A stretch of DNA of 13,763 bases. Origin: Opitutales bacterium UBA2995 (lineage in GTDB: Bacteria; Verrucomicrobiota; Verrucomicrobiia; Opitutales; UBA2995). Below the pieces are notes generated by a model. That model searched no databases. It saw only the letters and a program-made list of their open reading frames with translations, and was not told the DNA's origin. Of this stretch, positions 6,483-13,763 are shown in pieces. Every line of letters starts with the position of its first letter. The stretch's first letter is position 1. Position numbers and translations under genes: made by a program. Location: NCBI GenBank assembly GCA_002346535.1, contig DDZZ01000071.1, forward strand, positions 3,914 to 17,676, written 5' to 3'.

Positions 6483-8600
6483 TTACTTTTCCAATGTAAA
6501 ACTGGCCCAGGCATTGAGCGGGGCGGATTGGGTGTAAATCTCGCTGCTGGAAATCGCTGTGGTCACATCTTCGTCCAAAATATTGTCGATTTGCAGGCGA
6601 AACGACCAATGGCTGCCGGGTTGTTGGTAGAACAGGCCAAAGTTTACCAGAATTGAGCTATCTAACTTTCTGGTATTCAAAACGTTGTCGTAATGGTCGC
6701 TTCTCATCAATATTTCAGTGATGATCCTAAGCTCTTCTGTTGATTGCCAAGCAATTTGAGACGATAGCTTATGTTTGGGGGACAAGGGAAACTCCTTACC
6801 CTTTAATTCTGGAAGCAGGTTTGATCGCCTGAATTCAGTTGGGGCGTAAGTGTAATTGAGAAGAAAATTAACATCGCTGCCTTGATCCCAAAACCAGGTG
6901 ATTTCTGCGCCTTGAACTCGGTTGACTTCGACATTGTTTCTTTGGTTGCAGGATCCGCCGCCAGGAATGAAGCCACATAGAGGATCAAAGCCTATATCGT
7001 TATGCAAAAATACATTGGTGATCATGTTCTCCAGATCGTAGTAAAAGCCCGTAATTCCGATCTGGTTGGATTCGTCCTGATAATGAAGTCCAATTTCACC
7101 TCCGCTTGAGATCTCGTTTACCAGGTCCGGATTGGCCTCGGTGATGTCGTTGCGGACACGGAAAGGACGATAGAGCTCATTCAGCGTCGGTGCTCTGAAG
7201 CCTCTGAATGCCAGGGCCGAGAAACTCCAATTGGGGTCCATTTGGCGGGAATAACGGAGATTGAATGAAGCAACATCTCCTGACCGGAAAGGATAAAGAT
7301 TATCTCTTGTTTGTACTCCTGTCTCCAGATTGAATTCGCGGCGAAATCCGTTACTTTGCTCCCAGTCGTCCCAGCGCAATGTTCCTTCCAGGCTGCTAAC
7401 CTCGTCAGGTAAACTCTGGATGGTGAGGAAGCCTCCATAAAATGATTGTTCTCCACCTTCTTGTCGTTCCCGAGTAAATCCGTTGCCTAGATTTCGGGTT
7501 AATTCACTGACACTTCCTTCGGCATCTCGGAAATCGATTCCCGCCAAAAAGTTGATGGATTCGTTGGCTTCCCATAGCCAGGTTGCCTGTGCGCCAATCG
7601 CTTTTGCAGGTACGGAATATTGATCCAAGACCTGGCGTTCGGATGCACGGTCGGCGGCGACTGAAGAAAATATGTTTTGAAAATCCCGGTCCTGGTAAAA
7701 TGTCGCAAAATCAAAGCCAGGGCCATTCGCACCGCTTTTACTGAGTCTCCAGGAAACATCTTTCGCTTCTGTTGAGTTTGGGGATAAACGAGTACCGTTG
7801 ATTCGGTCCTCTTTGAAATATTGTCCGGTCAACTCCGACTTCCAATCCTCGTTGAGTTGGTTGGCAAGTTGCAGGCGCAAGTATTTGTAGTCCGAATGAG
7901 AATCAATGTCGACATCTCCTCTTTGATCGGACCTTACCACCGTATAGCCGTCGGTTGAGAACAAGCGGCCTTCCACAGAAATACCTGCTGTATCAGATAA
8001 TTTAGCATGGTGAAATACTCCTGCCTTCACCGTTCCAAAGGAACCTCCCTGAACCGAAAAGCGAGTAGTTTCTTCCAACGGTGATCTTGTGGTGAGCTGA
8101 ATCGTCCCTCCAGAACTGTAATTCCCCCAGGCTGGAACTGATCCGATAGGAAATACTTCAAGCGACCGGATACTTTCCAGGGGAAGGCGGTTCCAATAAA
8201 CCCATCCACCGAATGGATCGTTTTGAGGAACTCCATCAACCAGAATCAAGGCACGTGAGGTGGCATTGGTTGCGGTGTGACGCATGCGAACCCCTTGGGT
8301 CGTCGGGTGAGCCGTGAATGAATCAATCGAACGAAATGTATCGATCGAGGCCATTCGTCTCAAAGCTTGATCGATCGAAAGCTTGGTCTCCCAATCCCCA
8401 ATGGTGGTTTGAGCTGGGATTCCAAAAACTTCTTCAAAGGCCCTATCTGCCACTATTTCAAGGGTATCCAACTCATAGGTGTCATTAGCTGCTTCTTGTA
8501 ATTGCCCAGAAATCGCTTGTAGCGTTGAGAATGCCAGAGCCGCCACTACAAGATAGCGAAAACTGGAAAATGCTATTGGAACTGTGGGATTGGTCGGCAT
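6483..8600 (-). CDS. TonB-dependent outer-membrane receptor
   Basis: This protein of about 705 residues is an outer-membrane beta-barrel gated by a plug and energised by TonB/ExbBD. From the ATG at 8600 it has a signal peptide with hydrophobic core YLVVAALAFSTLQAISG. A TonB-box-like segment (YELDTLEIVAD) follows, then a plug domain with DQALRRM, ALILVDGVPQNDPFGGWVYW and WGNYSSGGTIQLTTRSP, and then a barrel rich in alternating aromatic strands (RGFRAPTLNELYRP is a typical barrel landmark). A loop holds two cysteines in CGFIPGGGSC that could pair. The frame also permits a TTG start at 8621, seven residues earlier; neither start has a clear ribosome site. The last residues are SFTLEK rather than the common terminal aromatic. 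Substrate is unknown: the neighbouring deoxysugar genes make a glycan or oligosaccharide possible, but siderophore or cobalamin receptors share this architecture. Transcription is divergent from the aldo/keto reductase. Confidence 0.92.
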   Translation of the reverse strand: MPTNPTVPIAFSSFRYLVVAALAFSTLQAISGQLQEAANDTYELDTLEIVADRAFEEVFGIPAQTTIGDWETKLSIDQALRRMASIDTFRSIDSFTAHPTTQGVRMRHTATNATSRALILVDGVPQNDPFGGWVYWNRLPLESIRSLEVFPIGSVPAWGNYSSGGTIQLTTRSPLEETTRFSVQGGSFGTVKAGVFHHAKLSDTAGISVEGRLFSTDGYTVVRSDQRGDVDIDSHSDYKYLRLQLANQLNEDWKSELTGQYFKEDRINGTRLSPNSTEAKDVSWRLSKSGANGPGFDFATFYQDRDFQNIFSSVAADRASERQVLDQYSVPAKAIGAQATWLWEANESINFLAGIDFRDAEGSVSELTRNLGNGFTRERQEGGEQSFYGGFLTIQSLPDEVSSLEGTLRWDDWEQSNGFRREFNLETGVQTRDNLYPFRSGDVASFNLRYSRQMDPNWSFSALAFRGFRAPTLNELYRPFRVRNDITEANPDLVNEISSGGEIGLHYQDESNQIGITGFYYDLENMITNVFLHNDIGFDPLCGFIPGGGSCNQRNNVEVNRVQGAEITWFWDQGSDVNFLLNYTYAPTEFRRSNLLPELKGKEFPLSPKHKLSSQIAWQSTEELRIITEILMRSDHYDNVLNTRKLDSSILVNFGLFYQQPGSHWSFRLQIDNILDEDVTTAISSSEIYTQSAPLNAWASFTLEK

Positions 8601-8707
8601 CCGGCCGGCAGAAGATTTCAATTGTTTGATGTAAGCTAAGCGATGGATGTTTACAAATAGTAGGTCAGTATCAATGACTTTTTGACCAAAATACAGGTTG
8701 AGGTAAA

Positions 8708-9694
8708 ATGGAATTCAGGCGATTGGGAAACTCGGATATTGAGATCTCGGAAATGGGACTTGGATGCTGGACCATGGGCGGGCTCAATACGGATCAGGGA
8801 AAATCGGTCGGTTGGGCCGATGTAGACGAGGATGAAGTTGTTAAAGCTGTCAAAACCGCCATTGACTATGGAGTGAACCATTTCGACAATGCCGATGTGT
8901 ATGGCAATGGCCGAGCCGAGCGCATGCTGGCGAGAATTCTCAAGAGGATTGGGATTCGGTCCGACGAAATGATTATTGCCTCAAAAATGGGGCACGATGC
9001 TGGTGAATATGCTCATGCCTATGAACCTGCGCACATTCGTAACAAGTGTGAACAGTCGTTGCGCAACCTAGATCGAGATCACATCGATATCTATTACCTA
9101 CACCATGGAAATTTTGGGAGGAACAACCAATACATTCAAGGAGCTGCTGATACCTTGGACGACTTGGTCAAGGAAGGAAAAATACGGCTCAAGGGGCAAT
9201 CCGCTTACACCGCTGCCCATTTCAAGACTAGTGTGCCGGTGATTAAACCGACGGTGCTACAAAGTTGGGCCAATGCCATGGATTCTCAGTTCATCGAACC
9301 CAACGGCCCTGTGGGTCAGCTTATGGCTGAAAATAAATTGTTTTTTATCGCCTTCAATCCACTGAGACAGGCCACGCTTTTGGATAAATATGATCCGGAT
9401 AATCCTCCACAATTTGAGGAAGGCGATCACCGCCGAGATGCCGATAAATTTACCCACGAGAACCTTTTAGCTCTTCAACCCAAGCTGAAAAAAATAAAAG
9501 ACCGGTTTGGTAATTCCATTCCCGAGCTGGCTTCAATGGCTCTCCGGTTTGTTTTGAGTTTTCCGAACGTGGCAGGGGTCATACCGGGCTTCCGGAACGA
9601 AGAGCAGGTTCTGGCCAATTTAAGTGCGGTGAATCGGAAACTCACTCGGGGCGATATTGCATTTATCAAGCGTGTCCTGATGGCTCCGGAATAA
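8708..9694 (+). CDS. Aldo/keto reductase
   Basis: This 328-residue TIM-barrel NAD(P)H-dependent oxidoreductase has the complete family tetrad: D60 and Y65 in HFDNADVYGNGRAE, K93 in IIASKMG, and H132 in IYYLHHG. The N-terminus RRLGNSDIEISEMGLGCWTMGG is the standard first strand of the fold. The cofactor-phosphate region near the C-terminus (about 288-310) is the segment reading VAGVIPGFRNEEQVLANL. A good ribosome site (GAGGT) lies just before the ATG. The gene is divergent from the TonB receptor gene, whose ATG lies 107 bases away, and is followed within 6 bases by a REPIN-like inverted repeat. Given the nearby mutarotase, SDR and FAH-family genes, a sugar or aldose dehydrogenase role is possible, since some L-fucose dehydrogenases are aldo/keto reductases, but substrate cannot be read from sequence and it may be a general aldehyde reductase. 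Confidence 0.92.
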   Translation: MEFRRLGNSDIEISEMGLGCWTMGGLNTDQGKSVGWADVDEDEVVKAVKTAIDYGVNHFDNADVYGNGRAERMLARILKRIGIRSDEMIIASKMGHDAGEYAHAYEPAHIRNKCEQSLRNLDRDHIDIYYLHHGNFGRNNQYIQGAADTLDDLVKEGKIRLKGQSAYTAAHFKTSVPVIKPTVLQSWANAMDSQFIEPNGPVGQLMAENKLFFIAFNPLRQATLLDKYDPDNPPQFEEGDHRRDADKFTHENLLALQPKLKKIKDRFGNSIPELASMALRFVLSFPNVAGVIPGFRNEEQVLANLSAVNRKLTRGDIAFIKRVLMAPE

Positions 9695-9700
9695 AAAAGG

Positions 9701-9765
9701 TAGGAGCTGCTTTAGCTGCGATTGGATCGTGTTCGAAAATTGATTCGCAGCTAAAGCAGTTCCTA
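9701..9765. repeat. REPIN-like inverted repeat pair
   Basis: Two 21-base arms (9701-9721 and 9745-9765) are reverse complements with a single mismatch that is still a G-U pair in RNA. They enclose a 23-base spacer. The left arm begins TAGGAGCTGC and continues TTTAGCTGCGA. The arm resembles the REP sequences of pseudomonads (TAGGAGC...TGCGA core), and two inverted REPs with a spacer is the REPIN layout. It starts 6 bases after the aldo/keto reductase stop, so its transcript hairpin could also limit read-through or stabilise the mRNA. Only one copy is in the window, so membership of a genome-wide family is inferred. Confidence 0.75.
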
Positions 9766-9804
9766 TAAAATAAAAATACATTTGAATAAGTAGTAGATTA
9801 AATA

Positions 9805-9828
9805 TTAGGATTAGAAGGTTTAGGATTA
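9805..9828. repeat. Short direct repeat TTAGGATTA x2
   Basis: The 9-mer TTAGGATTA occurs at 9805-9813 and 9820-9828, a spacing of 15 bases, in an AT-rich stretch between the REPIN-like element and the TfoX remnant. Function is not apparent; the second copy overlaps the stop of the remnant. Confidence 0.45.
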
Positions 9829-10038
9829 TTTAATATGTAGGGATTTTACGAATACAAGGAATCGTTCGATCCATTCCTGAATGGCCAGTTCATTTTCAAA
9901 TCCCGCCGGCTCAATCATGATGAATCACCGCATTGCCCAGCCCCACTCGTGCCATTAGCTTATCCTTCACAATCCTGCAATACATGTGCCCGTTCACCAT
10001 GGGCAAACCCCTCCAAGCATTTTTTTAGACTTTTCAGA
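9826..10038 (-). pseudogene. Decayed TfoX/Sxy N-terminal-domain family gene
   Basis: On the minus strand three blocks of the small (about 110-residue) TfoX_N family follow in the right order but in broken frames. Block 1 reads KSKKMLGGVC (about 10038-10006), matching the family's KKMFGG-V/L-C/A-F entry. Block 2, in another frame from 10000, reads MVNGHMYCRIVKDKLMARVG and then runs to a stop at 9911. Block 3, in another frame from 9918, reads EPAGFENELAIQEWIERFL and ends at 9826. The middle of the domain (the MDFTGRPMKG-type segment) is absent, so there is a deletion of roughly 25-30 codons plus at least one separate frameshift near 10000-10005. TfoX-domain proteins include competence regulators, though many short members have no known role. 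The remnant fills most of the gap upstream of the SLC13 gene. Confidence 0.72.
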
Positions 10039-10103
10039 AGAATTAAGGCTTTAACGACTGGGCAAAGTATTCACAATTTGGAAAATCCTATCATTCCTCG
10101 ATT

Positions 10104-12464
10104 ATGACGGCCGATATTGCCATCGTTTTAATCATACTGATTGTTTCCTTAATTTTGTTTATTTCGGAAATCGTCCGGATGGATGTGGTGGCTTTGATGG
10201 TATTGGTGGCCTTGGCCTTTACCGGTTTAGTGACACCCAATGAGGCGATCGCTGGCTTCAGTAATCCTGCTGTCATTACGGTGTGGGCAATGTTCATATT
10301 AAGCGAAGGACTGACCGAGACGGGTGTGGCTGGCATGATCGGCAAGCAGGTTCTAAAAATGGCCGGAAATACCGAGTTTCGCATGATCCTGATTATCATG
10401 GGTACTTCGGGCGTGCTATCCGCATTTATGAACAATATCGGTGTGGCCGCTTTTATGCTTCCTGTGGTGATTACTATTGGCCGTAAAACCGGTGTGGCGC
10501 CCTCACGACTGCTTATGCCCATGGCCTATGGTTCTTTGCTCGGTGGATTGACAACGTTGATTGGAACACCTCCGAACCTCTTGATCAGTAATGGTCTCGT
10601 GGAGGCTGGCTACGAACCATTCGGATTCTTTGATTTTACCCGTGTCGGGGGCATTGTCATGGTTACAGGGGTTGTTTTCGTGGCTATCTCCGCCCGTTTT
10701 TTGCTTCCGGAGAAAGATCCGAGTGCTACCCATTCCGGTGCCTCCAACCGGGCAGTACTAAATAAACAATACGCACTCAGTGACCGGGCATTCTTTATAA
10801 AAATCAGGGAAGGTTCCTTGCTTGCCGGAAAAAGTTTGGTCGATTCCAGTCTCGGCAAAAGTTTGGGCCTTCAAGTAGTCGCTCTTCAGCGCGATGGAAA
10901 TACCCATTTTGCTCCGGGTCCCAAAACGATCCTCAAAGAAGGCGATCGTCTTTATACTCAAGGGGAGGCTGAACGACTAAACGAACTCATCGGTTGGCAC
11001 GAATTGGTTCCTGTAAAAAGCGAAAATCGCGGCTTTATGACCAACCCTTACTTGGCTTTGGTGGAGGCAACAGTTTCGGAAAAGGCCGAATTTATTGGCA
11101 AAACTTTACGGGAATCAGGCTTTCGCAAGGAGTTTGGCCTTAACGTCATTCTTATCGATCATCCTGGAGAAGATTCTAATATGGATCTAGCACGAAGGAT
11201 TATCAAGGCCGGTGATCGGCTTCTCCTTCAAGGTCCTACAACCTTGATTGAGGCGATCAAAAACCATGAAGCATTTGCAGTGTGTAAAAACGCCTCCGAA
11301 GGAATGTTGGAGCGTTGCAAAAATATCCAACGAAATTTATTTGAAGTGGAAGTTCCCGAGGAATCCTGGCTGGCAGGAAAAGCGTTGGCAGATTGCCGTC
11401 TTGGACAACTCTTTGATATTCTTGTTGTTTCAATCAAACGTGGACTGGAAGAAATCCTGTTGCCGGTTTCGGAAACAATATTGGAGGAGAAAGATATTTT
11501 GATTCTTCATAGCCGTCAGGAAAATCTGGATACCTTGGTTGGGTTACAGCAGCTCAAAATCGAAACCTCTGAAAAATCGGATGCTTCCATCCTTGAGGCT
11601 GAGGATATCGAACTGATTGAGGCAACTCTTGCGCCAAACAGTAAGTTTTCCGGGAAAACTGCTGCTGAAATTCAACTCCGGAATCAATACGGATTGCAGC
11701 TTCTCGGGATATTGCACGCGAATGAAGTGCACCGAACGAATCTCGCAGGAATGAGGATCCAATACGGAGATGCGCTGTTGTTGATGGGTCCGCGTGAGAG
11801 GCTTGATTTGATAAAGAAAGACAAGAATTTCTTGCTCCTCAGCGAGCTTTCAGAGGTGAAGACGGAGGAGACCAATAAACCCTTGATTGCTACGCTCATC
11901 ATGCTAGGCGTGATTGTACCGGTGTTTTTTGGATGGATGCCAATCGCCGTCACCGCGATTGCCGGAGCCACGGCCATGGTGCTAACGGGATGTTTACGAA
12001 TGGAAGATGCTTATCGTGCCATTGAATGGCGGGCTGTTTTTTTAATTGCGGGGATGCTTCCCTTGGGAACCGCCATGCAAAGTACCGGAGCTGCAGCTTA
12101 TCTTACGAATGGATTTATGGCTGTGATCGGAGGAGAAGGGCCCTGGGTTGTGATTGGTGGGCTTTACATTCTCACTTCTCTAGCGACTACCATTATTCCA
12201 ACCTCAGCGCTGGTCGTTTTGATGTCGCCAATCGCCATTCAATCAGCGGAAACGCTGGGATTTTCACCCTATACAGCCATGATGGCCATAGCCGTGGCAG
12301 CCTCGGCCAGCTTCACGAGTCCGATTTCTCATCCGGCCAATGTCCTGGTTATGGGGCCTGGAGGTTATCGTTTTGTAGACTATCTTAAAGTAGGCATCCC
12401 CCTGGCGCTAGTTGTGTTCATAACAGCGATAGTCTTTCTGCCTATTTTCTGGCAGCTTGGTTGA
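10104..12464 (+). CDS. SLC13-type permease with four RCK_C (TrkA-C) domains
   Basis: This 786-residue inner-membrane transporter of the divalent anion:Na+ symporter (SLC13/ArsB-like) superfamily probably takes up sulfate, dicarboxylates or another anion. The N-terminal transport repeat (1-200) has membrane segments, the re-entrant region FMNNIGVAAFMLPVV (108-122) and LIGTPPNLLIS (152-162). A soluble insert of about 380 residues follows, containing four RCK_C/TrkA-C-like units at about 226-297, 316-386, 410-483 and 502-572; each shows an AGK or GKT turn early and a GDRL, KDIL or GDALLL strand late. The C-terminal transport repeat (593-786) has TSLATTIIPTSALVVLMSP (691-709) and SFTSPISHPANVLVMGPGGY. 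Two such domains are the commoner number, giving proteins near 600 residues. RCK_C domains bind small ligands such as nucleotides, so the insert may gate transport. No ribosome site is seen; the start is the first ATG before TM1. The gene is apparently monocistronic. Confidence 0.92.
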   Translation: MTADIAIVLIILIVSLILFISEIVRMDVVALMVLVALAFTGLVTPNEAIAGFSNPAVITVWAMFILSEGLTETGVAGMIGKQVLKMAGNTEFRMILIIMGTSGVLSAFMNNIGVAAFMLPVVITIGRKTGVAPSRLLMPMAYGSLLGGLTTLIGTPPNLLISNGLVEAGYEPFGFFDFTRVGGIVMVTGVVFVAISARFLLPEKDPSATHSGASNRAVLNKQYALSDRAFFIKIREGSLLAGKSLVDSSLGKSLGLQVVALQRDGNTHFAPGPKTILKEGDRLYTQGEAERLNELIGWHELVPVKSENRGFMTNPYLALVEATVSEKAEFIGKTLRESGFRKEFGLNVILIDHPGEDSNMDLARRIIKAGDRLLLQGPTTLIEAIKNHEAFAVCKNASEGMLERCKNIQRNLFEVEVPEESWLAGKALADCRLGQLFDILVVSIKRGLEEILLPVSETILEEKDILILHSRQENLDTLVGLQQLKIETSEKSDASILEAEDIELIEATLAPNSKFSGKTAAEIQLRNQYGLQLLGILHANEVHRTNLAGMRIQYGDALLLMGPRERLDLIKKDKNFLLLSELSEVKTEETNKPLIATLIMLGVIVPVFFGWMPIAVTAIAGATAMVLTGCLRMEDAYRAIEWRAVFLIAGMLPLGTAMQSTGAAAYLTNGFMAVIGGEGPWVVIGGLYILTSLATTIIPTSALVVLMSPIAIQSAETLGFSPYTAMMAIAVAASASFTSPISHPANVLVMGPGGYRFVDYLKVGIPLALVVFITAIVFLPIFWQLG

Positions 12465-12477
12465 CCGGTCTGTACTT

Positions 12478-12672
12478 TTAGATGAAATTGATGTGTAATG
12501 AAAGTGGGACAGGAGATTCTCTGTTAATGGTTTTTAAGTGAGCCAGCTTCTGGGTTTGGGTTGTAGCCATAGATCCGGATAACAGAAGAAGGATAAAAAC
12601 CGTTATACCGAATGCTACTTCAATAATGGTAAATCCTCGCTGTGAATGGAAAGAGCCTGGAGTGATATCCAT
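12478..12672 (-). CDS. Very short prepilin-like protein (possibly truncated)
   Basis: The 64-residue product has a textbook type IV prepilin/pseudopilin N-terminus: a short leader ending QRG, then FTIIEV with the conserved glutamate at mature position 5 (E18 of the precursor), and a hydrophobic helix through VFILLLLSG. A prepilin peptidase would cut between G13 and F14 and methylate F14. After the helix only about 30 residues remain (QKLAHLKTINRES...), so the globular head of a normal 120-180-residue pilin is missing. The gene converges on the SLC13 gene with a 13-base gap, which suggests that its 3' part was lost. The frame also extends upstream to a TTG at 12750. It may be a remnant or a genuinely minimal pilin-like protein. 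Confidence 0.6.
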   Translation of the reverse strand: MDITPGSFHSQRGFTIIEVAFGITVFILLLLSGSMATTQTQKLAHLKTINRESPVPLSLHINFI

Positions 12673-12986
12673 TAGTAAGGAAAAGGATGATTTCGCTTTA
12701 AAATCAGATGAGCACAAATCATTTGAGCAATCGTTCTTTGGGGAAAACAATTGGGATGCTTACACTGGAATTTCACTTTGTTTTAACATTTTTTACGGCA
12801 GTAAATCAGGGGAAATTTGATAAATCTTGTTGAAGCTTTTTAATCAATGGAATCTGCAGATTAGATGGGGCAGAATCATCACCCGATTCTGTGTGTTCAA
12901 TTGGGTCCTTTTTATTTTCTTTTTCTTGATTGGACTCCAACCTACAGCTTTTTTCTTTTTCCGAATACGATAAAGAAGAATTATCG
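12673..12986. other. Intergenic region with small inverted repeats
   Basis: No supportable gene is seen in these 314 bases. There are three inverted repeats: the 12-base palindrome AATCTGCAGATT at 12851-12862; a perfect 7-bp stem CAGAATC/GATTCTG with a 7-base loop at 12871-12891; and TTGGGTCC with GGACTCCAA at 12901-12940, one bulge, around a T-rich loop. The + strand is strongly pyrimidine-rich from about 12907 to 12960. This region must contain the promoters of the divergent prepilin-like and isochorismate synthase genes, but no clear -35/-10 pair was identified. Confidence 0.5.
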
Positions 12987-13763
12987 ATGCAGTATTTTCC
13001 GATTAGTAATTACGGTGGTCAAAATAATCCGGTAGGATTGATTCAATTTTTAAAGGATTGCCAGGCGAGGGCTGTCGAGAAGGAGCAAGCTCAGTTGGTA
13101 AACATCTCTCTCGATGTTTTTCATATCGACCCATTAGCTGTCCTTGAATCCATCTACGAACCTGAAAACCAACATTTCTTTATGGAAAATCCGGGAATGG
13201 ATGAATCGGTGGCGGCCATTGAAACAGTGTTGAAAGAAACGGCTCAGGGCCCTGATAGATTTCAAAAAATTAAGGCTTGGGCCAACGGTTTGCTGAATCA
13301 AACGATTTATACCGGCAATACGGAGTCACCCTATTGTGGAATCCATTTTTTTTGTGCCTTTAATTTTTTTGATGAAGGGCAAGACATTCCCGGTTTTCCG
13401 TCGGCGGTGGCCTTTGTTCCTCTCTGGCAAGTCAGCAAGAAGGATCAATTCAGCCTGGCCATAGCAAATTGCATGATAGATGCGGATACACCGATTGAAA
13501 TTCTGGCCAAAAAAATTCTTAAAGCTCACCAGCGGTTTTCCTTTTTTCCGTATCAACACGAAGTGGGAACTCCGAAAGTCTCTGATGTGGAGTGGGGGAG
13601 TGAAAAAGAGGTCTTGGGAGATGTTACCTTTGAAGCGAGTGTCGGTAAATCCATTCTGGCTATTGAAAATGGAGAGTTTGAAAAGATCGTTTTGGCCAGG
13701 GCATTGGATATTGACGCCTCTGGAAATCCAAATCCATTGGTGATTTTGGAACGATTGAGGAAT
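12987..13763 (+). CDS. menF: Isochorismate synthase, N-terminal part (runs off the window)
   Basis: The frame is open for 259 codons to the window edge. The protein converts chorismate to isochorismate, the first committed step to menaquinone (or, in other settings, to catechol siderophores). The visible part is the variable N-terminal region (residues 1 to about 210, with segments such as AVAFVPLWQVSKKDQF) and then the beginning of the chorismate-binding domain, where GEFEKIVLARALDI (about residues 227-240) matches the family's conserved lysine-containing KVVLAR motif. The catalytic C-terminal half lies outside. The ATG at 12987 is preceded by AAAGAAG as a weak ribosome site. The menaquinone role is favoured because no siderophore genes are seen, but entC-type enzymes share this architecture. 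Confidence 0.85.
   Translation, partial: MQYFPISNYGGQNNPVGLIQFLKDCQARAVEKEQAQLVNISLDVFHIDPLAVLESIYEPENQHFFMENPGMDESVAAIETVLKETAQGPDRFQKIKAWANGLLNQTIYTGNTESPYCGIHFFCAFNFFDEGQDIPGFPSAVAFVPLWQVSKKDQFSLAIANCMIDADTPIEILAKKILKAHQRFSFFPYQHEVGTPKVSDVEWGSEKEVLGDVTFEASVGKSILAIENGEFEKIVLARALDIDASGNPNPLVILERLRN

Noticed and set aside
6319..6537. Open + strand frame of 72 codons beginning MVNWIFFGTDAPG
   Set aside because: It crosses the TonB-receptor terminator and the 3' end of that gene, has no family features and no ribosome site.
8682..8709. TTGACC and TAAAAT with 16-base spacing upstream of the aldo/keto reductase, resembling a sigma-70 promoter
   Set aside because: The -10-like hexamer overlaps the start codon, so a transcript from it would lack the start and the visible ribosome site.
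10091..10522. 143-codon minus-strand frame opposite the SLC13 gene start
   Set aside because: It is the antisense of a clear membrane-protein coding region and shows only the low-complexity composition expected of a shadow frame.
12463..12470. Palindrome GACCGGTC after the SLC13 stop, considered as a terminator
   Set aside because: Eight bases cannot form a stable hairpin with a loop, and the short T run after it is interrupted.
12822..12974. Plus-strand open frame with a hydrophobic Phe/Leu-rich segment that looks like a membrane helix
   Set aside because: No ATG start, and the Phe/Leu content is explained by the T-rich tract; it ends before menF in a different context.
12806..13009. Minus-strand open stretch of about 68 codons, very rich in Lys, Glu and Ser, ending LQQDLSNFP
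   Set aside because: It has no ATG (only an internal TTG), overlaps the menF start antisense, and its composition follows from the pyrimidine-rich + strand.

Overview
The window looks like a chromosomal piece of a Gram-negative bacterium of moderate G+C. TonB-dependent uptake and tandem RND exporters mean there is an outer membrane. An isochorismate synthase gene points to menaquinone or a related product. Most starts lack a clear Shine-Dalgarno sequence. Together with a non-phosphorylative deoxysugar gene set, this suggests Verrucomicrobiota (Opitutales-like), but that placement is an inference and no rRNA is present to test it.

Layout, left to right. (1) 2-3924: the 3' end of one RND permease and a complete second one, tandem paralogues on the + strand, closed by an intrinsic terminator at 3927-3950. 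(2) 3969-5874: a fumarylacetoacetate-hydrolase-family gene and an SDR dehydrogenase gene on the - strand, divergent over only 36 bp from a L-rhamnose/L-fucose mutarotase gene on the + strand. The three fit a route in which a 6-deoxysugar is oxidised, dehydrated, oxidised again and cleaved by a diketo-acid hydrolase. The mutarotase frame carries a probable -1 frameshift just before its conserved C-terminus. (3) 5871-6294: a small unidentified - strand protein, followed by a protein-like open stretch in another frame with no start codon. (4) 6455-9694: a TonB-dependent receptor (- strand, with its own terminator), divergent from an aldo/keto reductase gene (+ strand). (5) 9695-10103: a gene-poor gap holding a REPIN-like inverted repeat and a decayed TfoX-family gene. 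(6) 10104-12464: a large SLC13-type permease with four RCK_C (TrkA-C-like) domains in its cytoplasmic insert. (7) 12478-12986: a very short prepilin-like gene (- strand) and a non-coding stretch with small inverted repeats. (8) 12987 to the window end: the N-terminal part of a MenF-type isochorismate synthase, cut by the edge.

The genes form several independent units rather than one system: drug or lipid export, deoxysugar acid breakdown, outer-membrane uptake, anion or dicarboxylate transport, and quinone synthesis. I found no CRISPR array, tRNA, rRNA, intact transposase or defence system. The most noteworthy items are signs of decay and repetition: the REPIN-like element, the TfoX remnant, the frameshifted mutarotase and the stub prepilin gene.
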